Part shown: positions 52,020 through 61,566 of the stretch, piece by piece
Position numbering within the stretch: the stretch's first letter is position 1
Layout of the letters: every line of letters starts with the position of its first letter
Assembly (NCBI RefSeq): GCF_002483205.1
Contig: NZ_DLHM01000007.1
Location: 926,091-990,090, forward strand
Reading direction: 5' to 3'
Length of the DNA: 64,000 nucleotides
Source of the DNA: Flavihumibacter sp. UBA7668
GTDB lineage: Bacteria; Bacteroidota; Bacteroidia; Chitinophagales; Chitinophagaceae
Translations under genes and position numbers: made by a program
Notes under the pieces: model-generated
Told to the model about the DNA's origin: nothing
Database searches by the model: none
What the model saw: the letters and a program-made list of their open reading frames with translations, nothing else

Positions 52020-53759
52020 ATGAACCATTCCTTTCGGATACTTATCGCTACCGGCATACTAATCGGACTAATCTTTCCGGCATCTCTGCAGGCACAGCTT
52101 AAAACTAATCAGGAAGTTTCCTTACAGGCGTCTGAACTTACGAATACCATCTTGCGATACAAGGCAGACAAAGGAATCCTTGACCGTTTTTATTTTCTGG
52201 AAACTTCTCCTGAACGGATTGAACGGATGAAAATACTGAATACAGATTACCTCAATGTGATTAAACAGTTTAAATACGATCAGCTCAGTATGGATGGGAT
52301 GGTAGATTATGTATTGTTCAAAAGAACCATTCAAAACGAATTACGGAGTCTGGAAGAAGATGCAGCAGGTTTGCCCATTGCAAAAACCTATATTCCCTTT
52401 TCGGATGCTGTATTTGGCTATGAAAAAAGGAGGCGAAGGGGGGCACAACTTCCGGCTTCAACCCTTGCAGGGGAGTGGCATCAATGGAAAGAAACTATTT
52501 CAGAACAGATAAAAAATCTGGAAGCCGATCAGCAAATTGATATTTCAACAGCTTATATTATTCAAAAAAGATTGCAGGATATAAAAGATGCCTTGAAGTC
52601 CGTTTATGATTTTTATTATGGTTATGATCCCCAGTTCAGCTGGTGGTTAGAAAAGCCTTACAGAGGTACAGACAGCTTGTTGAACCAATATAGTAATGCA
52701 GTTATGGTTCGTGCCAGAAAAAATTCCTCCGGAGCGGATGATGGAAGTGGAATAATTGGACGACCAATTGGTGCTGCTGAACTGAAACGCCAATTAGAAC
52801 AGGAATACATTCCCTATACAGCCGATGAATTAATTCAGATAGCAGAAAAGGAATTCGCCTGGTGTGATAAGGAGCTTCTGAAAGCTACTCGTGAAATGGG
52901 ATTTGGTACCGATTGGAAAGCGGCCTTGGAAAAGGTCAAGAATACCTTTGTACCGGAAGGAAAACAACCGGAAATGATTCTTGATCTGTTTAATCAGAGT
53001 ATTGAATTTATAAAGAAACATCAGTTGGTAACCATCCCACCTATTGCAGAAGAAAGCTGGCGGATGAATATGATGTCACCGGAGCGCCAATTGGTTAATC
53101 CCTTCTTTCTTGGTGGAGAAAGTATTATAATTTCCTATCCAACCAATACCATGGCAGAGCCTGATAAGCTGATGAGTATGCGGGGGAATAATCCACATTT
53201 TTCAAGAGCTACTGTACATCATGAGCTGATTGCCGGACATCATTTACAGATGTACCAGAATCAGCGGTACAAAACCTATCGGAATTTTTATACGCCGTTT
53301 TGGATGGAGGGATGGGCACTCTATTGGGAAATGATTCTCTGGGATATGAATTTCCCGCGCGGACCTGAAGACAAAATCGGCATGTTATTCTGGCGCATGC
53401 ATCGTTGCGCGAGGATCATTTTTTCGCTGAATTATCATCTTGAAAAGTGGACACCCCAGCAATGCATCGATTTCCTGGTTGACCGCGTTGGACATGAACG
53501 AGCCAATGCGGAAGGAGAGGTAAGGCGATCTTTTCAGGGTAATTATGGACCACTTTACCAACTTGCATATATGATTGGAGGATTGCAGTTTTATGCACTT
53601 AAAAAGGAACTGGTGGATGTTGGAAAAATGAATTACCGGCAATTCCATGATAAAATTTTACAACAACACCAGATGCCGGTTGAAATGATTCGGCACATTT
53701 TAACGAATACTTCACCCAAAAAGGATTTCAGTACCAATTGGCGATTTTATCCAAAATAA
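52020..53759 (+). CDS. DUF885 family exported metallopeptidase-like protein
   Basis: A 579-residue protein with a signal peptide (IATGILIGLIFPASLQAQ). The family hallmark lies near residues 399-409: VHHELIAGHHLQMYQ, an HExxxGHH zinc-type motif as in M32-like carboxypeptidases, followed by FWMEGWALYWEMILWD, where the Glu can be a third ligand. DUF885 proteins are thought to be peptidases, but few have been tested. Flanked by the hydroxyproline epimerase and the remaining hydroxyproline genes, it may release hydroxyproline from peptides in the periplasm; this is inference. A leader of about 18 bases is implied. Confidence 0.85.
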   Translation: MNHSFRILIATGILIGLIFPASLQAQLKTNQEVSLQASELTNTILRYKADKGILDRFYFLETSPERIERMKILNTDYLNVIKQFKYDQLSMDGMVDYVLFKRTIQNELRSLEEDAAGLPIAKTYIPFSDAVFGYEKRRRRGAQLPASTLAGEWHQWKETISEQIKNLEADQQIDISTAYIIQKRLQDIKDALKSVYDFYYGYDPQFSWWLEKPYRGTDSLLNQYSNAVMVRARKNSSGADDGSGIIGRPIGAAELKRQLEQEYIPYTADELIQIAEKEFAWCDKELLKATREMGFGTDWKAALEKVKNTFVPEGKQPEMILDLFNQSIEFIKKHQLVTIPPIAEESWRMNMMSPERQLVNPFFLGGESIIISYPTNTMAEPDKLMSMRGNNPHFSRATVHHELIAGHHLQMYQNQRYKTYRNFYTPFWMEGWALYWEMILWDMNFPRGPEDKIGMLFWRMHRCARIIFSLNYHLEKWTPQQCIDFLVDRVGHERANAEGEVRRSFQGNYGPLYQLAYMIGGLQFYALKKELVDVGKMNYRQFHDKILQQHQMPVEMIRHILTNTSPKKDFSTNWRFYPK

Positions 53760-53832
53760 CCCTGCTTTATAATCAGTTAAAATCGGTAAATTTTTCATTA
53801 ATTGGTGGATAGCAGTTCGGGTTATCAGAGGC

Positions 53833-53840
53833 TAATTTTG
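53833..53840 (+). promoter_or_regulatory. -7 box for the hydroxyproline catabolic genes
   Basis: TAATTTTG, an exact TAnnTTTG match, 30 bases before the deaminase start. No matching -33 element; an activator may be needed. No dedicated regulator is adjacent. Confidence 0.5.
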
Positions 53841-53869
53841 AAACATATCTTTTCTATAAAAAAAATATT

Positions 53870-54814
53870 ATGGCAAGCATTAACTGGAACGGTGTTTACC
53901 CTGCATTACTCACCCCCTTTAACAAACAGGAAGAAATTGATTTTGATCTTTATAAAATAAACCTGGAAGCACAGTTGGAAGCTGGTGTGGATGGTATTAT
54001 TATTGGTGGATCCCTTGGAGAAACCAGCACGCTTTTAAGTGAAGAAAAAAGAGATTTATTATTATACTCAAAAGAAGGTCTTCCCGCTCATGTTCCTGTA
54101 CTGGTGAATATTGCTGAACAAAGTACGAAAATTGCAGTTACTCTGGCCCAGGAAGCGGAGAAAAATGGAGCAGACGGACTAATGGTTTTGCCTCCCATGC
54201 GATATAAAGCAGATGATCGCGAAACCGTTGAGTTTTTTAAAACCATTGCAAAGAATACGTCCCTTCCAATTTTACTATACAATAATCCGGTAGATTACAA
54301 AATAGAAATAACACTGGAAATGTTTGAGGAAATGGCCGGCATAGACAATATTCAGGCGGTTAAAGAATCCACCCGCAATACGATGAATGTAACACGGATG
54401 CTTAACCGATTTGGAGAGCGTTATAAAATACTGACAGGTGTGGACCCGATTGCACTGGAAAGCCTGTTGCTGGGCGCACATGGATGGGTTGCCGGACTGG
54501 TGGATGCTTTTCCAAGAGAAACAGTGGCAATCTTCCGTTTGGCCAAAGCTGGCCGAATTGAAGAAGCAGTTGCCATTAACCGTTGGTTTTTACCGCTCTG
54601 CGAATTGGATATTCATCCAAAATTAGTGCAGTACATCAAGCTTGCAGCCAAGGCAACCGGAATCGGTTCCGAATATGTTCGGGCTCCCAGGTTGGTGCTG
54701 GAAGGTGCGGAAAGGGCAGCTATACAAAAGGTAATCGACGATGCATTGGCGATTCGTCCGGACTTACCTGATTATCTCAACTTACAAACCATATCAAATG
54801 CTCAGTGGGCTTAG
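53870..54814 (+). CDS. Dihydrodipicolinate-synthase-family protein, probable pyrroline-4-hydroxy-2-carboxylate deaminase
   Basis: A 314-residue class I aldolase-fold enzyme. The Schiff-base lysine is Lys165 (IQAVKESTR) and the partner tyrosine is Tyr137 (LLYNNPVDY); GGSLGETSTLLSEEK is the pyruvate-type carboxylate loop. General family members make dihydrodipicolinate or cleave 2-keto-3-deoxy sugars. In this context the likely reaction is deamination and dehydration of delta1-pyrroline-4-hydroxy-2-carboxylate to alpha-ketoglutarate semialdehyde. Its last 17 bases overlap the aldehyde dehydrogenase gene, so the two are co-translated. Confidence 0.88.
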   Translation: MASINWNGVYPALLTPFNKQEEIDFDLYKINLEAQLEAGVDGIIIGGSLGETSTLLSEEKRDLLLYSKEGLPAHVPVLVNIAEQSTKIAVTLAQEAEKNGADGLMVLPPMRYKADDRETVEFFKTIAKNTSLPILLYNNPVDYKIEITLEMFEEMAGIDNIQAVKESTRNTMNVTRMLNRFGERYKILTGVDPIALESLLLGAHGWVAGLVDAFPRETVAIFRLAKAGRIEEAVAINRWFLPLCELDIHPKLVQYIKLAAKATGIGSEYVRAPRLVLEGAERAAIQKVIDDALAIRPDLPDYLNLQTISNAQWA

Positions 54815-56390
54815 TGTAATCGGTCATCTGTGCGGCAAGGTACAGGAGTCAAAACTTTTTGCTTTCAGTCCGGTTAAGGGTGAAATGCTTGTTGAAGGTT
54901 TTTCAATAGCAAGTGAAGATGAAATAGAAAAGGCAATCCATCTTGCACATTTGGCGGCACCTGCTTATACTGATATCCCGGCAGAAAGAAGAGCAGGATT
55001 TCTGGATAAAATTGCAGAGGAAATTCTGGAAATTGGTCCAGTACTAATTGATAGAGCGCATCTGGAAACCGGATTACCGGAAGCCAGACTAACTGGGGAG
55101 AGAGATCGTACCGTTAATCAGCTTAGACTCTTTGCATCAGTTCTACGTGAAGGAAGTTGGGTGGAAGCTGTGATTGATACCGCTTTACCTGATCGAAAGC
55201 CATTGCCACGAACGGATTTAAGGAAAATGCAGTTGGCAATTGGGCCTGTGGCTGTTTTTGCAGCCAGTAATTTTCCTTTTGCTTTTTCAACTGCCGGTGG
55301 TGATACTGCTGCAGCCCTGGCTGCTGGTTGTCCGGTTATTATAAAAGCACACGGTTCTCATCCCGGCACTAATGAATTGGTGGCTCAGGCGATTCAGCGG
55401 GCCTCTATTTTATGCGGAATGCCGGAGGGTGTATTTTCTTCTCTTATTGGTGAAGGAGCCATTCTTGGCCAGCAACTTGCCAGGGATGCACGAATTAAAG
55501 CCATAGGATTTACCGGTTCCTATAAAGCTGGCATGTCATTGTTTCATACTGCCGCAAATGAACGTAGAGAACCAATCCCGGTTTATGCAGAAATGAGCAG
55601 TATAAATCCTGTTTTAGTATTGCCTTCAGCAGTGAAATCGAACACTGTTGCATTGGCAACCCAGCTAGCTGGATCCATTACATTGGGTGTTGGTCAGTTT
55701 TGTACCAATCCGGGTATCCTGTTTGTGCTGGAGGATGAAAACACAACTACTTTGACGCAGGCGCTGATAGATTCATTAAAAGCATCAGCATCAGGCATCA
55801 TGCTCAATAAATCCATTTGTCAAAGTTATTATGACAATAAATCAAAGCTAAAATCATTGCCAGGTGTAATTACTTTAACGGAAGGCGAGGATGCATCCGA
55901 AGCCTTTAAAGGAGCTCCTGCACTTTTCAAAGTAAACGCGGCAGATTTTATTAAGGAACCTGCTCTGCAGGAGGAGGTTTTCGGTCCTGCCTCACTGTTC
56001 GTAAGCTGTAGTTCGGTTGAAGAACTGTTGATTGCGTTAAATGTTCTACACGGACAATTAACCGGGTCTGTTTTTGGTGAAGCTGCTGATCTGAATGAAT
56101 ATAAAGCTGCTATTGCTCTGTTGCAAGCCAGAGTTGGCAGACTGATCTTTAATCAGGTGCCAACCGGGGTTGAAGTTTGCCACGCAATGGTTCATGGCGG
56201 ACCTTTCCCTGCAACTACTGATGCGCGTTCCACTTCTGTAGGAGCAGAATCCATTCGTCGTTTTCTTCGGCCGGTTTGCTGGCAGAATTGTCCGGCAGAA
56301 TTGCTTCCAGCGGCGCTACAAAACGATAATCCGCTCAACATCATGCGCAAAATAAACGGCAACTATACAAGAGATGCTGTAATCGAATAA
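54798..56390 (+). CDS. Alpha-ketoglutaric semialdehyde dehydrogenase (NADP+ aldehyde dehydrogenase)
   Basis: About 530 residues from ATG 54798; an earlier start at 54741 would overlap the previous gene by 74 bases with no homology-like sequence. The family resembles KGSADH III: FAASNFPFAFSTAGGDTAAALAAG near 160-183, KAHGSHPGTNELV, a catalytic Glu in YAEMSSINPVLVLP and the catalytic Cys in GVGQFCTNPGI. It oxidises alpha-ketoglutarate semialdehyde to 2-oxoglutarate, the last step of hydroxyproline breakdown, feeding the TCA cycle. It precedes the FAD oxidase by four bases. Confidence 0.9.
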   Translation: MLSGLSVIGHLCGKVQESKLFAFSPVKGEMLVEGFSIASEDEIEKAIHLAHLAAPAYTDIPAERRAGFLDKIAEEILEIGPVLIDRAHLETGLPEARLTGERDRTVNQLRLFASVLREGSWVEAVIDTALPDRKPLPRTDLRKMQLAIGPVAVFAASNFPFAFSTAGGDTAAALAAGCPVIIKAHGSHPGTNELVAQAIQRASILCGMPEGVFSSLIGEGAILGQQLARDARIKAIGFTGSYKAGMSLFHTAANERREPIPVYAEMSSINPVLVLPSAVKSNTVALATQLAGSITLGVGQFCTNPGILFVLEDENTTTLTQALIDSLKASASGIMLNKSICQSYYDNKSKLKSLPGVITLTEGEDASEAFKGAPALFKVNAADFIKEPALQEEVFGPASLFVSCSSVEELLIALNVLHGQLTGSVFGEAADLNEYKAAIALLQARVGRLIFNQVPTGVEVCHAMVHGGPFPATTDARSTSVGAESIRRFLRPVCWQNCPAELLPAALQNDNPLNIMRKINGNYTRDAVIE

Positions 56391-56394
56391 TTTT

Positions 56395-57633
56395 ATGAAA
56401 GCAGTTGTTATTGGCGGAGGTATAATTGGATTATGTAGTGCATGGTACCTAAATCAGACTGGGTGGGATGTAATTATAACCGATAAAACAGATTTATCAG
56501 ATAGTTGTTCCTATGGTAATCTGGGTATGATTGTTCCAAGCCATTTTGTGCCTCTTGCTGCGCCTGGAATTGTTGGACAGGGTATTCGTTGGATGTTCAA
56601 TTCCAAAAGCCCTTTTTATGTAAAACCGGAACTGAGCCCGAAATTGTTTTCATGGGGGTTGCGCTTTATCCGGAGTGCTAATGCAAGGCATGTTGCGGAA
56701 TCAGCAAAGCCATTACTTGAAATGAATCTGCTGAGTAAGTTATTGTATGAGGAGTTAGCCGGGAAGTTTGATTTTTTTATGGAATCAAAGGGCATACTGA
56801 TGTATTTCAAAAACGAAGCAGTAGCAGAAGAAGAATTTCATCTGGCAGAAAAAGCCCGGGCAATGGGGCTCGACGCTGTTTACCTGAATAAAGAATCCGT
56901 CCAATTATTGGAACCGGGAATTCAATTGGATGTATTGGGTGCTGTTCATTATAAATCTGATGCGCATTTATATCCCAATGCATTAATGAAAGGACTGATT
57001 CAGCAATTAAAAGCGAAAGGTGTTCAATTTCTGAAGAATCATGCATTGCAAACAATCAATCGCAAGAAAAACAGGATAACAGAAATTATTGCAGGGGGTA
57101 AAAGTTTGCAGGCTGATCTATTTGTAATGGCAAGTGGTTCCTGGTTACCGGAAACATTGAAATTAGCCGGACTCAATATCCCAATTATGCCAGGCAAGGG
57201 CTATTCTTTCACGATTGAACAACCGGTACAAAAGCTCCAGATACCGGCAATACTATGTGAGGCAAGGGTTGCCATTACGCCCATGAATAATAAGATGCGC
57301 TATGGAGGAACGATGGAATTGGGAACTGTGCAAAACAAGGTCAATCTGAATCGTGTCAGAGGTATTGTTGAATCCGTACCCAACTATTTTCCAGATCTGA
57401 AGCTCGATATGCCGAATGAAAAGGATATCTGGTATGGTTTTCGGCCCTGTTCACCGGATGGATTACCCTATATTGGATTTTCTTCATCTGTAGATAATCT
57501 GTTGGTTGCCGGCGGGCATGCTATGATGGGACTCAGTTTAGGCCCGGCTACCGGAAAATTGATTGCGGAACTGGCCAATGGTAATTCAACATCGGTTAAC
57601 CTGACTGCGTTTGATCCGAATCGTTTTTCCTGA
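56395..57633 (+). CDS. FAD-dependent D-hydroxyproline oxidase/dehydrogenase (DadA-like)
   Basis: A 412-residue flavoprotein of the D-amino-acid dehydrogenase (DAO) superfamily. The Rossmann FAD motif is VVIGGGIIGLCSAWYLNQTG at residues 4-23; the C-terminal part has WYGFRPCSPDGLPYIG and GHAMMGLSLGPATGK, both characteristic. The expected reaction is oxidation of cis-4-hydroxy-D-proline to delta1-pyrroline-4-hydroxy-2-carboxylate. It is the third gene of the operon. Its last 38 bases overlap the convergent permease gene. Confidence 0.9.
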   Translation: MKAVVIGGGIIGLCSAWYLNQTGWDVIITDKTDLSDSCSYGNLGMIVPSHFVPLAAPGIVGQGIRWMFNSKSPFYVKPELSPKLFSWGLRFIRSANARHVAESAKPLLEMNLLSKLLYEELAGKFDFFMESKGILMYFKNEAVAEEEFHLAEKARAMGLDAVYLNKESVQLLEPGIQLDVLGAVHYKSDAHLYPNALMKGLIQQLKAKGVQFLKNHALQTINRKKNRITEIIAGGKSLQADLFVMASGSWLPETLKLAGLNIPIMPGKGYSFTIEQPVQKLQIPAILCEARVAITPMNNKMRYGGTMELGTVQNKVNLNRVRGIVESVPNYFPDLKLDMPNEKDIWYGFRPCSPDGLPYIGFSSSVDNLLVAGGHAMMGLSLGPATGKLIAELANGNSTSVNLTAFDPNRFS

Positions 57634-59011
57634 TCAGATAATACATTGGAATTCCCAGGAGCGTAATGATTAAGCCCGGCCAGGTATAAGCTGGTTTGAA
57701 AACGATCAGTAAGCCGCAAAAACTTAGACCCATCAGGATATAGATAATTGGAAGAACCGGATAGCCAAAAGCTTTATAAGGACGATGGGCATCCGGTCTT
57801 TTTTTGCGTAGAATGAAGATACCGGCAATCGTCAGCATATAGAAACCTACAACAACAAAGGAAATCATATCCAATAATTGTCCATATTGTCCACTTAAAC
57901 TCCAGGCACAGGCAAACAGGCATTGAAACCAAAGTGCATAGGCAGGTACGTTATTATCATTTAGTTCTCCAGCTTTTTTAAAGAAAAGTTTGTCCTGTGC
58001 CATAGTGTAATAAACTCTGGCACCGGCAAGAATCAGCCCATTATTACATCCGAAAGTGCTGATCATGATCATGATGGCAATAATTATAGTACCGGAACTG
58101 CCAAAAATTACCTGGGCGGCGGTAACCCCAACCCGATCTTTTTCTGCAGCTGCGATTGCATCCAGGGGAAGCACTGACATATAAACCAGATTGGTGCATA
58201 CATAAATGATTGTAACAATAAGGGTCCCGAGGAAAAGACTCAGTCCTATGTTTCGTTGGGGATTCTTAATTTCGCCCGCAATAAATGTTACGTTATTCCA
58301 GGAATCGCTGCTGAAGATCGAACCTACCATAGCAGCGGCTACAGCACCAAGTGCTGCGATTGTGGTATAGGTTTCTACTGAAGACCCTGGTACCAGTTTC
58401 TGTAAAGTCCAGGCGGATTTCCAGTTGCTGTTCCAACTATCTGCATTGAATGCAAGCATCCCAAACAGGATCAATCCGAATAAGCTAAGTAGTTTGGTAA
58501 GCGTAAACGTAGTCTGGATCAGTTTGCCACTTTTAATACCTCTGGTATTGATATAGGTTAGCAAAATAATCACACAGATGGAAAGTAGCTGTGCGGGTGA
58601 AATACGAAGTCCGCCTATGGTTGTCACAACAGCATCCGTGCTGAGCGCGGGAAATAAATATGCGGTGAATTTAGCGAAAGCAACGCCTACTGCTGCAATG
58701 GTGGCTGTTTGAATAACAGCGAAAAAACTCCAGCCGTATAAAAAACCAATAAGTGGATTGTATGCTTCTTTTAAATAAACATATTGTCCACCTGCTTTGG
58801 GAAACATACCACTCAATTCGCCATAACTCAGGGCTGCGGTTATAGTCATGAAACCGGTTATCAGCCAGATGGTTATCAGCCAGCCGGCACTCCCAACATT
58901 TCTGGTGATATCAGCGCTAACAATAAAGATACCGGAGCCAATCATTGAACCAGCCACCACCATGGTGGCATCTAATAAACGAAGGGTCGGTTTAAAACTG
59001 GTTGAACTCAT
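57596..59011 (-). CDS. APC family amino acid permease
   Basis: A 471-residue inner membrane transporter with about 12 helices. The first helix motif DATMVVAGSMIGSGIFIVSADI is the unwound substrate-binding segment of APC proteins; ALSYGELSGMFPKAGGQYVYLKEAYNP is the second consensus region. The resemblance is to the LAT/YjeH-type amino acid exchangers. By context it is the likely hydroxyproline or proline importer, but the specificity is not visible in the sequence. The 3' end overlaps the flavoprotein gene. Confidence 0.87.
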   Translation of the reverse strand: MSSTSFKPTLRLLDATMVVAGSMIGSGIFIVSADITRNVGSAGWLITIWLITGFMTITAALSYGELSGMFPKAGGQYVYLKEAYNPLIGFLYGWSFFAVIQTATIAAVGVAFAKFTAYLFPALSTDAVVTTIGGLRISPAQLLSICVIILLTYINTRGIKSGKLIQTTFTLTKLLSLFGLILFGMLAFNADSWNSNWKSAWTLQKLVPGSSVETYTTIAALGAVAAAMVGSIFSSDSWNNVTFIAGEIKNPQRNIGLSLFLGTLIVTIIYVCTNLVYMSVLPLDAIAAAEKDRVGVTAAQVIFGSSGTIIIAIMIMISTFGCNNGLILAGARVYYTMAQDKLFFKKAGELNDNNVPAYALWFQCLFACAWSLSGQYGQLLDMISFVVVGFYMLTIAGIFILRKKRPDAHRPYKAFGYPVLPIIYILMGLSFCGLLIVFKPAYTWPGLIITLLGIPMYYLIRKNDSDQTQSG

Positions 59012-59128
59012 ATGCAGCGGGTTTTACACGAAATGGAAATTAAGGAATCCTGCATCAAACGGTGCAGGCGGGTTAAAATCAGACCAGCTTCCGCTAAATG
59101 CTGTAAAATCATACCTGTACAGTCCCGT

Positions 59129-59136
59129 TAAGTTTG
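59129..59136 (+). promoter_or_regulatory. -7 box for the S9 peptidase pseudogene
   Basis: TAAGTTTG, an exact TAnnTTTG match, 22 bases before the start codon. The promoter of the interrupted gene therefore looks intact. Confidence 0.5.
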
Positions 59137-59158
59137 GTATTGGCTAAATCTGACTGGT

Positions 59159-61438
59159 ATGTACAAAAAAATAATCCTTCTGGTAGTAATAATTAGTGCA
59201 GCAAATTTTTCCCTTCGGTCTCAAACGCGGGGCAACTTACATGAACCAACAAGAGAGGAGATGCTGCTACGGTATAAAAAAGCAGCCAGACTCGATAGTG
59301 CTGTTAGAACAAGTGTTTATTATCAATATGTGCAGCCTGTTTGGTTCGAAAAAGGCAATCGGTTCTGGTATCAGCGTATACATCCTGATAGCACAATGGA
59401 GTACCTGGAAGTTAATCCGGAAAAGGGGGTAAAAAAAATTGCCTTTGATCATTCCCGGTTAGCTGTAGGTTTATCTGCAGTAACTAAAAAAACGATACAA
59501 GCCAATCGACTTGAAATTACTATTAATCGGGTTGATGGGGAAAGGAAACAAATGGAATTCAGTCATGATCATAAAAGATGGGAGCTTGATCTAATCAGTT
59601 ATGTAATCCGGCCGGTGAATTCCAATGATCGGAATTTTCGTTGGACGAATGGCGAAAATGGCTGGACCAAGCGAAGCAGGTGGATGAACTTTTCGACAGA
59701 TGCTGTTTCGCCAGATAAAAAATGGTAAGCGGAAGTAATCAACCATAATCTTCAATTAAAATCCTTAACAGGGGCAACGGAAATACAGCTTACATCTGAT
59801 GGAACGGAATATGCAAAATATGGCTCCATGGCATGGTCTCCCGACGGAAGTTATTTGATTTTCTACAGAATACTGCCCTACGAAGATTCTGTGATTCATT
59901 ATTTAAAAATGGCCGGGGACGCAAGTACCCGGGGAGGGCATTTTTCGATTCCTTACAAACAACCAGGCGATCCTTTTACCAGTTATGAAATGATGGTATA
60001 TAAAATTGGCGAAAAGGAACCCGGAAAAATTAATATTCCAATAATTGATTTTTTTGGCGCACCCTATCTCCATTTTAATAAAACGCAGTCAGGGAAATTT
60101 TTATTTGAACGGGTTGATCGGGGGCACCAGCGTTTTCGTATTCTTGAAGCTGATATTCATACCGGAGAAATCAGGACGGTATATGATGAGCAGACAAACA
60201 GTTTTATTTATGAATCACGCATATTTACAGACTATCTGCCAGAAACCAATGAAATTATTCTGAGTTCTGAAAAAGATGGCTGGCGGCACCTTTATCTGCT
60301 GGATATAGTAAGTGGTAAAATTAAAAACCAGATAAGTTCCGGGAGTTGGATAGTAAAAGAGATTGATAGTATTGACTATAAGAAAAGGGAAATCTGGTTT
60401 CGTGGGGCTGGGATGAAGGAGCTCGAGAATCCATATTATGTGCATCATTATAGGATTGGATTTGACGGAAGAAATTTAGTTGAATTGAATCCGGAGACTG
60501 GGCATCATCAGGTAAGTTATTCAGCGGATGGAAAGTATTTTCTGGATAGTTATTCAGAAGTAAACAAAGCACCGATAATAACCGTTCGATCAGGTGCAAC
60601 CGGGAAAAAGCTGATGACAGTTGAAACACCCGATACAAGTCGTTTAAAAGCACTGCAAATTCCAACTGCAGTGCCTTTCAAAGCAAAAGGCAGGGATGGT
60701 AAAACAGATATATGGGGAGTGGTATGCTGGCCGGTGGATATGGATTCAATGAAACAATATCCGGTGATTGAGCATATTTATGCTGGTCCGCAGGATGCAT
60801 TTGTTCCGAAATCTTACCTGCCTTACAGTGAAATGCAGAGTATGGCAGCACTTGGCTTTATAGTAGTGCAAATTGATGGAATGGGAACAGCAAATCGGTC
60901 CAAAGCGTTTCATGATGTATGCTGGAAGAACCTTGCGGATGGAGGCTTTCCTGACCGGATCAGGTGGATTAAAGCGCTAGCAGAAACATATCCCTGGGTG
61001 GATACCACAAGAGTTGGATTATATGGCACATCAGCGGGCGGACAAAATGCACTGGGCGGGTTACTTTTTCATCCATCCTTTTATAAAGCTGCTGTTTCAG
61101 CTTGTGGTTGCCATGATAACAGGATTGATAAACAATGGTGGAATGAGCAATGGATGGGCTATCCGGTTGGACAACACTATGAAGCTCAATCTAATATAAC
61201 GCATGCAAATAAACTCAGCGGAAATTTACTGCTGATTGTTGGGGATGAGGACAACAATGTTCCACCGGAATCAACTTATCGGGTGGCTGATGCACTCATA
61301 AAAAGTGGTAAACATTTCGAATTGCTGAGTATACCGGGAATGGGCCATAGTGATGGAGGTCCTTATGGCAGAATCCGAAAGCGTGATTTCTTCGTGAAAA
61401 GTCTTTTTCGAATAGTACCTCCAGATCGGAATAAGTAA
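59159..61438 (+). pseudogene. DPP-IV-like S9 family peptidase interrupted by one in-frame stop
   Basis: Two open segments, 59159-59725 and 59729-61438, are in the same frame and separated only by TAA at 59726-59728 (codon 190). Together they make about 759 residues, a normal length for a DPP-IV-type exopeptidase: signal peptide (LVVIISAANFSLRSQ), N-terminal propeller and C-terminal hydrolase. The triad is intact: Ser625 in GTSAGG, Asp698 in DEDNNVP and His730 in GMGHSDGG. The flanks of the stop, SPDKKW and AEVINHNLQLK, read continuously as a family-like SPDGKW.A strand. A single nonsense mutation, a sequencing error or stop read-through are possible. An ATG at 59828 could start the second part without its signal peptide. 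Confidence 0.85.
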
Positions 61439-61566
61439 TAAGCTGCTAATATCTGGTAACAATTAAATAAAATGTGTGAATCGGTAGAGAATTCATGGTT
61501 TTACATTTAAGTGTAAATATTACAATTAACGGATTGCTTTCTGTCACAACCAAAAATTGTTAAGCT

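Noticed and set aside
54741..54797. Longer N-terminus for the aldehyde dehydrogenase
   Set aside because: It overlaps the deaminase gene out of frame; ATG 54798 gives a normal family start.
53870..54814. dapA of lysine biosynthesis
   Set aside because: The fold and catalytic residues are those of the family, but the overlap with a semialdehyde dehydrogenase and nearby epimerase and flavoprotein favour hydroxyproline breakdown.
59159..61438. Two separate peptidase genes or a frameshift
   Set aside because: Both parts are in the same frame with continuous homology-like sequence across one TAA; only the first part has a signal peptide and only the second has the catalytic triad.
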